Counted from the first letter of the stretch, positions 1-12,274 are shown. The stretch: 64,000 bases of DNA from Clostridia bacterium (GCA_017439085.1 JAFRTU010000009.1:1-64000), one strand, 5' to 3'. Notes: generated from the letters alone by a model not told the origin. Translations and numbers: made by a program.

Positions 1-23
1 CGGTAAAAAGAAGACAAAGTTTT

Positions 24-140
<117 letters not shown>

Positions 141-161
141 TCTAAATTTCCCTATAACTAA

Positions 162-200
162 GAAAACTCCTTTGATCATCAAAGGAGTTTTCCCTTTTAT
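162..200 (+). terminator. rRNA operon terminator
   Basis: Perfect 15-bp inverted repeat (GAAAACTCCTTTGAT, one-base centre, then its complement) followed by CCTTTTATT. It directly follows the 5S gene and ends the rRNA transcript. Confidence 0.85.
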
Positions 201-209
201 TCGGACCAG

Positions 210-238
210 TTCACTCTTGTTCATATTTAATTTATAAT
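210..238 (+). promoter_or_regulatory. Probable promoter of tmk-holB-ricT
   Basis: A perfect -10 (TATAAT, 233-238) sits 17 bp after TTCACT (210-215, 4 of 6 matches to TTGACA), downstream of the rRNA terminator and about 30 bp before tmk. Confidence 0.55.
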
Positions 239-268
239 GATAGTGCAGTTTAAACGGAGCGTTCTCAT

Positions 269-901
269 ATGAAAGGACTTTTCATTACATTTGAAGGAAT
301 AGATGGTTCAGGGAAATCCACTCAGATAGATCTGGCCACACGTTATTTAACGGAAAAAGGATACAGAGTATATCTTACGAGGGAGCCTGGTGGGTGTCCG
401 ATTAGCGAAAAGATAAGAGAAGTACTCCTGGATCCTGAGAATAAGGGCATGGATCCGATAACGGAGGCTCTTTTATATGCTGCTGCGCGAGCACAGCTGA
501 TAGATTCCGTGCTCTTGGAAAAGAAGAATGAAGGTTATGTGATACTGTGTGACAGATATCTTGATTCGAGCATCGCATATCAGGCTTTCGGGAGGGATCT
601 CGGTGTCGAATTCGTGAAGACTGTGAACCGAGCTGCTGACAAGATGGTCCCGGACATGACCTTATATTTTAAACTGTCACAGGAACAGTGCGATGAGAGA
701 ATAAACAGACAGCTTAGAGACAGGGACAGGCTCGAACGGGAGAGTGTTGAGTTCTTCCAGAGAGTCATTGCAGGTTTTGACTATATAGCCAAGACAGAGC
801 CTGACAGGGTGAAGACCATCAAGGCAGACGACTCCATAGAGAGAATAGCTCTTCAGATAAGAGTATATCTTGACGGGCTGCTGGAAGGAACACATGAATA
901 A
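269..901 (+). CDS. tmk: Thymidylate kinase
   Basis: Phosphorylates dTMP to dTDP with ATP, the step feeding dTTP synthesis; cytosolic. The 210-residue protein has the normal length. It shows the N-terminal P-loop GIDGSGKST, the TREPGG motif that binds the dTMP side, and the DRYLDSSIAYQ motif. ATG at 269 is preceded by a modest GGAG. The stop overlaps the start of holB by 8 bp, so tmk, holB and ricT are translationally coupled. The gene order tmk-holB-ricT matches the Bacillus subtilis tmk-yaaQ-holB-yaaT region, without the YaaQ (DarA) gene. Confidence 0.97.
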   Translation: MKGLFITFEGIDGSGKSTQIDLATRYLTEKGYRVYLTREPGGCPISEKIREVLLDPENKGMDPITEALLYAAARAQLIDSVLLEKKNEGYVILCDRYLDSSIAYQAFGRDLGVEFVKTVNRAADKMVPDMTLYFKLSQEQCDERINRQLRDRDRLERESVEFFQRVIAGFDYIAKTEPDRVKTIKADDSIERIALQIRVYLDGLLEGTHE

Positions 902-1844
902 TATCGGCTCGGAAATAATGATAGATCGGGCATCAAGGGAACCTTCTTCGGCATATGTCGTCTATGCAAAGGGAATGCCTGATGCAATCGAGAACGCAAG
1001 ATTACTCTGCAAGAAGATATTCTGCATGGATCATACTGCAAAGGACGGATGCATCAACTGCAGAAAGTTTGATGACGGCAATATGCTCGATTTTCTGGAG
1101 ATAGGCGGAGAGGACATCATAAAGATAGGAGAAGTCAGAACCATTCATGAATTTCTGATCAATTCTTCGTTCTCCAGAGGCGCCAGATGCATTCATATAA
1201 AAGGAGCTAATAAACTGACCGTACAGTCACAAAACTATCTTCTGAAGACTCTGGAGGAGCCCCCGAAGGATGTAGTCTTCGTGCTTTCCACAGATAACAA
1301 GCAGGCTCTTCTCGAAACAGTCAGATCAAGATGCATCGAGATCGAGATATCTCAGATTCCCAGAGCAAAGCTTCAGGAGATCCTCCGGGAACATGGATGC
1401 GATGAAGAAAAGTCAAGGGTGATCTCCGGACTTGCACATGGTTCAAAGGCCATGGCAATGGAGATGATGGAGGACCAGGGTCTCTTTCAGATCAGGGAGG
1501 ACGCTGCCGCATTCTTAAGTGAACTGACTAGTCGGAAGAGATCGTTCGTGGAGATGCAGAAGATGATGCAGAAGAATCAGGAGCGACTCATTGATATGCT
1601 GTATCATTTGGGATCGATGTGCATGGATGCTGTTATTTATTCTGAAAAGAACAAGGACAGTATCATAAATGCTGACATGGAGGAACTCATCAACAGCATT
1701 TCGCTCGGTTTTACAACGGCATATCTGAATCGTATAATTAGTATAATAAATGAGAGGATAGAGCTTAAGAGCAGGAACCCGCAGCTCAGAAATGACCTGT
1801 TCATTGAATCTATCATCTTCGATCTAATGGAGGTAAAAGCATGA
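894..1844 (+). CDS. holB: DNA polymerase III delta' subunit
   Basis: Clamp-loader subunit that, with delta and tau/gamma, loads the beta sliding clamp. Start chosen at ATG 894, which has GGAAGGAA at 883-890; a longer in-frame ORF begins at 870 without such support. The 316-residue product has the four-cysteine zinc module (Cys39, 44, 53, 56) near the N terminus. It also has the SRC arginine-finger region (ETVRSRC) and the conserved QNYLLKTLEEPP stretch. There is no intact Walker A motif, as expected of delta' rather than tau. It overlaps tmk by 8 bp and ricT by 4 bp (ATGA). Confidence 0.93.
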   Translation: MNNIGSEIMIDRASREPSSAYVVYAKGMPDAIENARLLCKKIFCMDHTAKDGCINCRKFDDGNMLDFLEIGGEDIIKIGEVRTIHEFLINSSFSRGARCIHIKGANKLTVQSQNYLLKTLEEPPKDVVFVLSTDNKQALLETVRSRCIEIEISQIPRAKLQEILREHGCDEEKSRVISGLAHGSKAMAMEMMEDQGLFQIREDAAAFLSELTSRKRSFVEMQKMMQKNQERLIDMLYHLGSMCMDAVIYSEKNKDSIINADMEELINSISLGFTTAYLNRIISIINERIELKSRNPQLRNDLFIESIIFDLMEVKA

Positions 1845-2692
1845 CGGATATAGTCGGCGTAAGATTCGACAAGGCATGCAGGATATATAGCTTCTCTCCC
1901 AATGGCAATGAGCTGGATGTGGGAGATGGCGTCATAGTAGAAACAGTGAAGGGAATGGAGTACGGGAAGGTCGTCATCCCGGTAAGACAGGTTGACGAGG
2001 AATCCCTTGGTATGACCATAAAACCCATCATCAGAAAAGCAAATGACAGAGATATCGAGCAGCTGAAAAAGATCAGACAGAAGGAGAAAGATGCTTTTCC
2101 AATCTGTAAGGAGAAGATCCAGGAGCATGGCCTTGAAATGAAACTGATATCAGCTGAATACACATTCGATGAGAGTAAGGTCATATTCTCGTTTACTTCC
2201 GATGGAAGAGTAGACTTCAGAGAACTTGTGAAGGATCTGGCTTCCGTTTTCCGGACCAGGATCGAACTGAGACAGATAGGAGTCAGAGATGAGACCAAGA
2301 CCATTGGAGGACTAGGCCCCTGTGGAAGGCCATGCTGCTGCTCTGTTTTTCTGGGAGATTTCCAGCCGGTATCGATTAAGATGGCAAAAGAACAGAACCT
2401 GTCTCTTTCACCAACGAAGATCAGCGGACTGTGCGGAAGGCTCATGTGCTGCCTCAACTACGAGCAGGACTACTATGAGGATATGAAGAGACTGCTGCCA
2501 AATGTGAACGAAACGGTGGGGACTCCTGAAGGAAGGGGGATAGTAGTGGAAACAAATCCCCTGAAACAGACGGTCAGAGTCAAGATCGAGAAAGATAACG
2601 AAGATACTGAACTTAAGGACTTCTTCTACAAAGATATCAAAAGGTTCAGAAGAGAGAAGAGTAATTCCGAAGAAAAGAAGCAGGAAGAATAA
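1841..2692 (+). CDS. ricT: RicT (YaaT), PSP1-domain Fe-S protein
   Basis: A 283-residue PSP1-family protein. Homologues in Bacillus (RicT/YaaT) form the RicAFT complex, which carries two [4Fe-4S] clusters and promotes RNase Y-dependent mRNA maturation, sporulation and competence. Seen here: the N-terminal PSP1 segment (VGVRF...DGVIVET) and a cysteine-rich core with Cys161, Cys165-167, Cys198, Cys203 and Cys204 in GPCGRPCCC and SGLCGRLMCC. The start overlaps holB by 4 bp. Genes for RicA and RicF are not in the window, so whether the full complex forms here is unknown. Confidence 0.93.
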   Translation: MTDIVGVRFDKACRIYSFSPNGNELDVGDGVIVETVKGMEYGKVVIPVRQVDEESLGMTIKPIIRKANDRDIEQLKKIRQKEKDAFPICKEKIQEHGLEMKLISAEYTFDESKVIFSFTSDGRVDFRELVKDLASVFRTRIELRQIGVRDETKTIGGLGPCGRPCCCSVFLGDFQPVSIKMAKEQNLSLSPTKISGLCGRLMCCLNYEQDYYEDMKRLLPNVNETVGTPEGRGIVVETNPLKQTVRVKIEKDNEDTELKDFFYKDIKRFRREKSNSEEKKQEE

Positions 2693-2696
2693 TTTG

Positions 2697-2724
2697 TTGA
2701 AAATACAGGCCTATATGTTAGAAT
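2697..2724 (+). promoter_or_regulatory. Promoter of ferredoxin gene
   Basis: TTGAAA (2697-2702), 16 bp, TAGAAT (2719-2724), preceded by TG one base before the -10. Lies just after the ricT stop and gives the ferredoxin its own transcript. Confidence 0.7.
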
Positions 2725-2757
2725 ATTATGGGTATTAAAGAAAGGGAGGATATTTAA

Positions 2758-2928
2758 ATGGCATATAAGATCACAGATAATTGCTTAGCTTGTGGTGCTT
2801 GCGCAGCAGGATGCCCTGTTGAGGCTATTTCTGAGGGCGATTCCAAGTATGAGATCGATCAGACAATATGCATTGAATGCGGAGCTTGTGAAGCTAACTG
2901 CCCTGTTGGTGCAATTGAAGAAGAATAA
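2758..2928 (+). CDS. 2[4Fe-4S] ferredoxin, clostridial type
   Basis: A 56-residue electron carrier. Two complete cluster motifs are visible: Cys9-x2-Cys12-x2-Cys15-x3-Cys19-Pro and Cys38-x2-Cys41-x2-Cys44-x3-Cys48-Pro, the classic clostridial 2[4Fe-4S] ferredoxin pattern. ATG at 2758 is preceded by a strong GGGAGGA. It has its own promoter and terminator. The likely partner is the PFOR encoded 1.7 kb away on the other strand, which reduces ferredoxin; this is inference. It occupies the position held by yabA between ricT and trmN in Bacillus. Confidence 0.96.
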   Translation: MAYKITDNCLACGACAAGCPVEAISEGDSKYEIDQTICIECGACEANCPVGAIEEE

Positions 2929-2946
2929 TCTGACGTAAATCAGTTG

Positions 2947-2976
2947 GGCCCGAATCTTGATTCGGGCCGATTTTTT
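2947..2976 (+). terminator. Terminator after ferredoxin, abutting trmN
   Basis: 9-bp perfect stem (GGCCCGAAT / ATTCGGGCC) with a CTTG loop and a TTTTTT tract at 2971-2976. It ends only 6 bp before the trmN ATG, leaving no room for a normal ribosome binding site. Confidence 0.85.
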
Positions 2977-2982
2977 ATAGAA

Positions 2983-3705
2983 ATGCCGGAACAGATCGTA
3001 GACCTTCAGTTCAAAGGACTGAAACTCATTCAGAATGACAAGGTACTCAAATTCGGAACAGATGCCGTTCTGCTGGCTTCCTATGTCACTGTCCATAAAA
3101 GGGAGACTTTGGTGGATCTCGGGACCGGAACCGGCATTATTCCCATCCTTATTTCCGGACGTGTCAGAGCTGGTATGATCGGAATAGACATTCAGAAAGA
3201 TGCATGTGAACTTGCTGAGAGGAATGTGGAACTGAACGGACTTCACAATATACGGATAGTCCACGGAGATCTTCGCGAGATAGAAAAGTATGTCGATCAC
3301 GCTGACGTTGTGACCATGAATCCGCCATATGACAGGCCTGAAGCAGGGGAGATGAACAGGGATGAAAAGATCCGGATCGCAAGGTATGAGGTCGAGTGTG
3401 ATCTCGATGACATAGCATCCGCAGCAGCAAAACTCCTCTCCACCGGCGGAAGGTTCTATATGATTCACAGAGCATTCAGGATGGCAGAGATCATAGCTAA
3501 ACTCAGGGAACATTCACTCGAGGTCAAGGAGATTAGACCGATCGTGAAAAAGGCCGAAGCTGAGCCAAGATACATTCTTATAAAAGCAACTAAAGACGGT
3601 CTGAGCGGTATGAGACTGCTTCCTTCCCTTGTCATATATGATAGCGAGGGGAACTATACACCTGAGATGAGGAAGATTTATCACATGGAGGAGAACGATG
3701 GCTGA
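2983..3705 (+). CDS. trmN: tRNA1(Val) A37 N6-methyltransferase (TrmN6/YfiC)
   Basis: SAM-dependent N6-adenine methyltransferase of the TrmN6/YabB family, acting on position 37 of tRNA-Val in E. coli. The 240-residue product has the LQFKGLKLIQN start typical of the family, the SAM-binding loop DLGTGTGIIP and the catalytic NPPYDRP motif. The family N terminus fits ATG 2983; an in-frame TTG at 2944 would put the terminator hairpin inside the coding region. No Shine-Dalgarno sequence precedes either. The 3' end overlaps rsmI by 8 bp. The yabB-yabC (rsmI) pairing is conserved in Bacillota. Confidence 0.88.
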   Translation: MPEQIVDLQFKGLKLIQNDKVLKFGTDAVLLASYVTVHKRETLVDLGTGTGIIPILISGRVRAGMIGIDIQKDACELAERNVELNGLHNIRIVHGDLREIEKYVDHADVVTMNPPYDRPEAGEMNRDEKIRIARYEVECDLDDIASAAAKLLSTGGRFYMIHRAFRMAEIIAKLREHSLEVKEIRPIVKKAEAEPRYILIKATKDGLSGMRLLPSLVIYDSEGNYTPEMRKIYHMEENDG

Positions 3706-4528
3706 GAAAGGGAAACTCTATATTGTATCCACTCCGATCGGGAATCTTGGAGACATTACAAAGAGAGCAATAGAGACACTTGAGAAAGCTGATTACATAG
3801 CTGCAGAAGATACCAGGCATTCCCTTCAGCTGCTGAACAACCTCGGGATAAAGAAGAAACTGGTCAGTTTTCATGAGCATTCAAGCGATGACAAGTGTCT
3901 TTCAATAGTGGAAGACCTCTTGAACGGAATGGATGTAGCGCTGATTACCGATGCAGGTACGCCCATAGTTTCGGATCCGGGAGAGAAGCTTACAAAAGAG
4001 GCCGTTAAGAACGGCATTGAGCTTGTGACAGTTCCCGGAGCGTGTGCTGCCATATCGGCCCTTACCGTATCAGCACTGGATGCAAGGAGGTTTGTATTCG
4101 AGGGATTTATCCCAAGGGACCGGACCAGAAAAGAAAGGCTGAGGATCGCTCTTTCACACGAATATACCACCATTATCTACGAAAGTCCGCATCATCTTCT
4201 GGAGACTCTGGGCGAGATAACGGAAATCTGTCCGGACAGGATGATATCCTTGTCAAAGGAACTGACGAAGATATACGAGGAGACATTAAGAGGAACGGTA
4301 AGAGAGATATACATGCTTCTTAAAGATAAGATCATCAAGGGCGAGTTCATAATCGTTCTGGAGGGCATGCAAAAGGAAGAGAGCGAAGCTTCTGATGATG
4401 ATATACTGGCTTTGGCCCGGAAATACTTGGAGTCAGGTCTGAGAAAAAAGGAGATAGCTGCAAAAGTTGCCGAAGAGTTGGGTACAGGGAAGAACAGAGT
4501 ATACCAGCTTCTCATCGCTGAAGAATGA
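3698..4528 (+). CDS. rsmI: 16S rRNA C1402 2'-O-methyltransferase
   Basis: Tetrapyrrole-methylase-fold enzyme that methylates the ribose of C1402 in 16S rRNA. The 276-residue protein has the signature start LYIVSTPIGNLGDIT, the AAEDTRHS motif, the LITDAGTP motif and the GACAAISAL stretch. A C-terminal helix-turn-helix-like tail (KKEIAAKVAEE...RVYQ) is also typical. Start ATG 3698 is preceded by GGAGGA and overlaps trmN by 8 bp. Confidence 0.96.
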   Translation: MAEKGKLYIVSTPIGNLGDITKRAIETLEKADYIAAEDTRHSLQLLNNLGIKKKLVSFHEHSSDDKCLSIVEDLLNGMDVALITDAGTPIVSDPGEKLTKEAVKNGIELVTVPGACAAISALTVSALDARRFVFEGFIPRDRTRKERLRIALSHEYTTIIYESPHHLLETLGEITEICPDRMISLSKELTKIYEETLRGTVREIYMLLKDKIIKGEFIIVLEGMQKEESEASDDDILALARKYLESGLRKKEIAAKVAEELGTGKNRVYQLLIAEE

Positions 4529-4551
4529 ATAATAAAAATGACAATAGAAAA

Positions 4552-4585
4552 ACCCCCGAAGGATTCCTTCGGGGGTCTGTTTTTT
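4552..4585 (+). terminator. Bidirectional terminator between rsmI and PFOR
   Basis: Stem ACCCCCGAAGG / CCTTCGGGGGT with a 3-base loop; T-rich tract 4580-4585 on the plus strand and TTTTTC on the minus strand. It serves the convergent rsmI and PFOR genes. Confidence 0.9.
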
Positions 4586-4595
4586 ATCTGACCGA

Positions 4596-8123
<3,528 letters not shown>

Positions 8124-8195
8124 TTAAATTTTTCCTCCTTATAATAAATACTTATCCTTAAAAATAGTCAAAGATAACCTAAAATACCATCTAAT

Positions 8196-8225
8196 ATTGT
8201 AATAGTCTGAACGATTTATTGTCAA
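8196..8225 (-). promoter_or_regulatory. Strong promoter of PFOR gene
   Basis: On the minus strand: perfect TTGACA (8225-8220), 18 bp, TACAAT (8201-8196). About 75 bp upstream of the PFOR start. Confidence 0.8.
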
Positions 8226-8236
8226 GGAACACATAC

Positions 8237-8300
8237 CCCTTGAAAAGGGAGGGAAGAAAGCGAAAATTTGCCTTTACAAAGGGCTTTCAAGGGCTTTTTT
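8237..8300 (+). repeat. Inverted repeat with T-run upstream of metG
   Basis: CCCTTGAAA (8237-8245) and its complement TTTCAAGGG (8285-8293) are followed by CTTTTTT. Smaller competing hairpins (CCCTT/AAGGG; CCTTT/AAAGG) lie in between. On a plus-strand transcript this could act as an attenuator, but the only clear metG promoter lies downstream of it, so its role is uncertain. It is the main content of the 283-bp divergent region 8124-8406. Confidence 0.3.
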
Positions 8301-8361
8301 GATGCTGCCGGTTCTGCTTTTCCGGACAAGGAAAATAAAAAGGAAAAAAGTCTGGACATTA

Positions 8362-8370
8362 TGATATAAT
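8362..8370 (+). promoter_or_regulatory. Extended -10 promoter of metG
   Basis: TGATATAAT, an extended -10 element with a perfect hexamer at 8365-8370; no convincing -35. The metG ribosome binding site AAGGAGG follows at 8390-8396. Confidence 0.6.
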
Positions 8371-8406
8371 AATCAGGAAATTCTTTACGAAGGAGGAAGT
8401 CTACAG

Positions 8407-10335
8407 ATGGAAAGACCTACTTTTTATATAACAACACCTATCTACTATCCGAGCGATAATCTGCACATAGGACACACATATTGCACAGTCGCAGCAGACG
8501 CAATGGCAAGATTCAAGAGAAATACGGGTTTTGATGTCATGTTCCTCACCGGAACGGACGAACACGGGCAGAAGATCGAAAAGAAGGCATCCGATGCTGG
8601 AATGACTCCGAAGGAATACGTCGACATGATCGTGGGCAATATAAAGGAACTCTGGAAGCTCATGAACATCTCCAATGATGATTTCATCAGGACTACAGAT
8701 GAAAGACATGAGAAGGCAGTCCAGAAGATATTCCAGAAGCTCTATGACAAGGGAGATATTTATAAGGGAGAATATGAGGGCTGGTACTGCACTCCGTGTG
8801 AATCTTTCTGGCTCGACAGACAGCTTGTGGACGGAAAGTGCCCTGACTGCGGAAGACCCGTCCAGAGGGCAAAGGAGGAGAGCTATTTCTTCCGTCTGTC
8901 CAAATATGCTCCGAGACTCATAGAACTGATACAGAACAACCCCGAATTCATTCAGCCGGTTTCAAGAGCGAATGAGATGCTGCAGAACTTCCTTCTGCCT
9001 GGTCTTGAGGATCTTGCAGTATCAAGGACCTCGTTCAAGTGGGGGATCCCCGTTCCTTTTGACGACAAGCATGTCATATACGTATGGGTGGATGCGCTCT
9101 CAAACTACATAACCGCTCTCGGATATACATCCGATAATGATGAACTGTACAGGAAATACTGGCCTGCAGATATTCATCTCGTGGGCAAGGAGATCATAAG
9201 GTTCCATACCATCATCTGGCCGGCAATGCTCATGGCACTGGACCTTCCGCTGCCTAAGCAGGTCTACGGACATGGCTGGGTAATTATGGACGGAGGAAAG
9301 ATGAGTAAGTCCAAGGGAAATGTCGTAGATCCTGTAAGGCTTGCAGCAAGGTATGGAGTGGACGCTCTAAGATACTTCCTTCTGAGAGACATGCCTCTCG
9401 GACAGGATAGTCAGTTCTCGAACGAGATACTCATCAACCGCATCAACTCTGATCTGGCCAACAATCTCGGAAACCTCATGAGCAGAAGTATCGCAATGAA
9501 CATGAAGTATTTCGATGGCATAGTCGGAAGAAGCGGAGCTTATGTTCCGGAAGAGGATGACCCTATCCTTGAGAAGGCAAGAGAGCTTCCGTCACAGATA
9601 GAAGAGCTCATGGACGGAATGAGGCTCGCCGATGCTCTGGCAAAGATATTCGAATATGCGAATGCTCTCAATAAATACATAGACGTGACTGCACCCTGGA
9701 TACTTGCAAAGGACGAGGATAAGAAAGACAGACTGAAGGAAGTCATGTACAACCTTCTCGAGGGACTGAGGATCATCGGAGTCGCCATCAACCCGTTCCT
9801 GCCTGAGACATCGGAGAAGATGAGACAGCAGCTGAACGTCAGCGAAGATCATTTTGACTGGGCATCGATCCTTTCCTACGGAAATCTGCCTGAGGGTACT
9901 GAACTCGTAAAGGGAGACCCGCTGTTCCCAAGGATAGACGTCGAGAAGGAATTGAAGGAACTTGAGACACTTTCAGCAGAGGTTCAGGGACCTAAGAAGG
10001 CTCCGGTCAAGGATGAGATCACATACGATGAGTTCATGAAGATGGATCTTCGGGCAGCGAAGGTCGTCAATGCCGAAACCGTCAAGAAATCTGACAAGCT
10101 GTTAAAACTGACCGTGGATATGGGAGATGAGACCAGGACCATCGTATCCGGCATCAGATCCAAGTATTCTGCTGAAGAGATGATTGGGAAGACCATAGTC
10201 ATAGTCGCAAATCTGAAACCAGTCAAGCTCATGGGCATAGAGTCCCAGGGTATGATACTGGCAGTAGGAGATGAGGAAGTGAAAGGCCTTCTCACTATAG
10301 ACGGAGAATTCGAACCGGGAGATATGGTCCACTGA
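8407..10335 (+). CDS. metG: Methionyl-tRNA synthetase
   Basis: Class I aminoacyl-tRNA synthetase charging tRNA-Met. The 642-residue protein shows HIGH at residues 20-23, a zinc knuckle with CTPC and CPDC motifs near 127-148, and KMSKS at about 298-302. A C-terminal EMAP-II-like OB-fold tRNA-binding domain covers about 540-642 and supports dimerisation in homologues. The start has a full AAGGAGG. There is no T-box in the leader, unlike valS in this window. The stop overlaps the tatD start by 1 bp, as in the conserved metG-tatD pair of Bacillota. Confidence 0.97.
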   Translation: MERPTFYITTPIYYPSDNLHIGHTYCTVAADAMARFKRNTGFDVMFLTGTDEHGQKIEKKASDAGMTPKEYVDMIVGNIKELWKLMNISNDDFIRTTDERHEKAVQKIFQKLYDKGDIYKGEYEGWYCTPCESFWLDRQLVDGKCPDCGRPVQRAKEESYFFRLSKYAPRLIELIQNNPEFIQPVSRANEMLQNFLLPGLEDLAVSRTSFKWGIPVPFDDKHVIYVWVDALSNYITALGYTSDNDELYRKYWPADIHLVGKEIIRFHTIIWPAMLMALDLPLPKQVYGHGWVIMDGGKMSKSKGNVVDPVRLAARYGVDALRYFLLRDMPLGQDSQFSNEILINRINSDLANNLGNLMSRSIAMNMKYFDGIVGRSGAYVPEEDDPILEKARELPSQIEELMDGMRLADALAKIFEYANALNKYIDVTAPWILAKDEDKKDRLKEVMYNLLEGLRIIGVAINPFLPETSEKMRQQLNVSEDHFDWASILSYGNLPEGTELVKGDPLFPRIDVEKELKELETLSAEVQGPKKAPVKDEITYDEFMKMDLRAAKVVNAETVKKSDKLLKLTVDMGDETRTIVSGIRSKYSAEEMIGKTIVIVANLKPVKLMGIESQGMILAVGDEEVKGLLTIDGEFEPGDMVH

Positions 10336-11111
10336 TGAAGATGATAGATTCCCACTGCCACGTGGTCACCTCTGAAGCATATGAGGCAGACAGGCAGGAG
10401 GTAATGAAAGAACTGGAACTTAAGATGGAGGCCATCATAGAATGCGCCTCCTCTTCAGTTGATTTTGAAAAGATAGCCGGGGCAGTGGGCTCTTACGGCT
10501 TTGTTTACGGTGCCGTGGGAGTGCATCCCGAGGAAGCGGAAAGCTGGAACGGAGAAACACCGGCTCTTATTAGACAGTATCTCTCGAACAGTAAGATAGT
10601 GGCAGTGGGAGAGATAGGCCTCGACTATTACTGGAGAGACGATGACGCGGCTCTTCAGAGAGACATCTTCCTCGAGCAGCTCCTGCTTGCGAAGGATACT
10701 GAAAAACCCGCCATCATACACAGCAGATCCTCCATGGACGATGTTCTTGAGATCATAGGAAAGGCGAGGGGAGCCAGAGGAGTTGTCCACTGTTTCTCAG
10801 AGGGAAAGGAGCATGCGAAAAAGGCTCTTGATCTTGGAATGTACCTCGGATTTGGAGGAGTGCTCACATACAAGAAACCGGGAGACATGATGGATGCTTT
10901 CATGTATGCTCCCCTTGACAGGATTCTTCTTGAGACGGACAGCCCGTATCTTTCTCCAGTACCCTTCAGGGGCAGGAGGAACAGACCGGACTATGTGGAA
11001 CATACGGTAAAGAAAATGGCCGAGCTCAGAGGGCTCAGCCATGAAGATATGCTTCGTATCACCAATGAAAATGCCAAAAGGCTGTTCTCATTAGGCGATG
11101 AGGTTCAATAA
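10335..11111 (+). CDS. tatD: TatD family metal-dependent hydrolase
   Basis: A 258-residue TatD/YabD-type metal-dependent nuclease with a TIM barrel and two metal ions. Seen: the N-terminal metal ligands in DSHCH, the GEIGLDYYW motif, IIHSR, the VVHCFSEG motif and the ETDSPYL motif. ATG 10335 overlaps the metG stop and has GGGAG at 10318-10322; ATG 10341 is a possible alternative. Its last 21 bp overlap the end of the convergent DUF819 gene, and no terminator is visible between them. Confidence 0.94.
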   Translation: MKMIDSHCHVVTSEAYEADRQEVMKELELKMEAIIECASSSVDFEKIAGAVGSYGFVYGAVGVHPEEAESWNGETPALIRQYLSNSKIVAVGEIGLDYYWRDDDAALQRDIFLEQLLLAKDTEKPAIIHSRSSMDDVLEIIGKARGARGVVHCFSEGKEHAKKALDLGMYLGFGGVLTYKKPGDMMDAFMYAPLDRILLETDSPYLSPVPFRGRRNRPDYVEHTVKKMAELRGLSHEDMLRITNENAKRLFSLGDEVQ

Positions 11112-12245
11112 CAGATAAACTCCGAATCCGACATAGTTAGCCACGACAAAGCCGAATATCGAAAAAATGAGACCTATTGCGACCAGATCCTGATTCTTCA
11201 TGAACCTTGCTATCGGAGGGATGAAGGCAGGACTAAGTATCGAGGCCGCAGAGGTTATCAATGTAGTGTCGGCATCGATCTTTATTATCCTTGCTATCAG
11301 TATGTGAAGTCCGACTATCATCACCTGGATCGCCAGCATGGCGACTATGTAGATGAAGAGACTGCTTATCGTTCCGGAACCGGAAAAATGAAACATCATT
11401 CCCATAGACAGGCAGAACATGTCTATCAGGAAATTTCCCATCTCATAGGTGCCCCTTGTTTCCCTGATCTTAGGAATGAGCGAAAACAGAATGGAAAGAG
11501 TCGTGATCGCGAGCATCTGGATTATCGCGTCCTGCAGGTTATGCGTGATGAGATAAGAAACCAGAGTGGATATTCCGACTATGAAAATCGCTGCGAGCAC
11601 GACAAGCCATTTGTCTAGTATCATCTTTAAAGAAAACTTCCCATCTCCTCCTTTTCCCGAACTCAAAATGCTCATGTCTTCGGGCTGTTCCGAATCGGAT
11701 GAAACATATTTGGGCAGTATCAGTCTTGCTACCGGGGGAAGAATGATGCAGGCGAATATCAGATATCCGCCACCGGCAACCAGATAGCAGGTATTAAGGT
11801 TCGAGAGCTCACTTCCGGGAAGCTGTATGGCGTTTGCTATGGCTGCCATGTTGAGCTGTCCCCCTACGAAGAGGCCGGAAAGGGAAGCCATCACCTTATT
11901 TGTATCATCGCTGAAGATGCTTCTGAAGATCAGTCCGCCCACAGTGCAGACTATGAAAGCTGATGCGCAGGCGACAATGAAGGATATCACCGAACTTGTG
12001 GCCATGTCCTTCAGTTTTTTTATGTTTATGCTGAAGAGCATGAGGGGAATGGCAAAGCATACGAACCAATCAGAGAGCAGGGATATAGGTTCTTTATCAT
12101 TAAAGAAGAAGCTAAGCACCACTCCTGCAGCAAAGCAGACTCCTGACGTACCGAAAGTGCCCAGGATCTTGATCTTTGAGCAAATGAAATAGATGAAAGC
12201 CGTCGCGGCCACTATGAACAGCAACAAGAACAAATATTTTTCCAT
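11091..12245 (-). CDS. DUF819 family integral membrane protein
   Basis: A 384-residue very hydrophobic protein with about ten predicted membrane segments, recognisable as the DUF819 (YjcL) family. The central stretch GGQLNMAAIANAI is typical of the fold, which is related to secondary transporters. Substrate and direction of transport are unknown. It interrupts the otherwise conserved tatD-yabE neighbourhood. A -10 (TATAAT, 12280-12275 on the minus strand) lies about 30 bp upstream of the start, and the ribosome binding site is weak (CAGGA). It appears monocistronic. Confidence 0.82.
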   Translation of the reverse strand: MEKYLFLLLFIVAATAFIYFICSKIKILGTFGTSGVCFAAGVVLSFFFNDKEPISLLSDWFVCFAIPLMLFSINIKKLKDMATSSVISFIVACASAFIVCTVGGLIFRSIFSDDTNKVMASLSGLFVGGQLNMAAIANAIQLPGSELSNLNTCYLVAGGGYLIFACIILPPVARLILPKYVSSDSEQPEDMSILSSGKGGDGKFSLKMILDKWLVVLAAIFIVGISTLVSYLITHNLQDAIIQMLAITTLSILFSLIPKIRETRGTYEMGNFLIDMFCLSMGMMFHFSGSGTISSLFIYIVAMLAIQVMIVGLHILIARIIKIDADTTLITSAASILSPAFIPPIARFMKNQDLVAIGLIFSIFGFVVANYVGFGVYLLLNLIA

Positions 12246-12274
12246 AAATACATCCTGTATCTGAAGTTTCTTTA

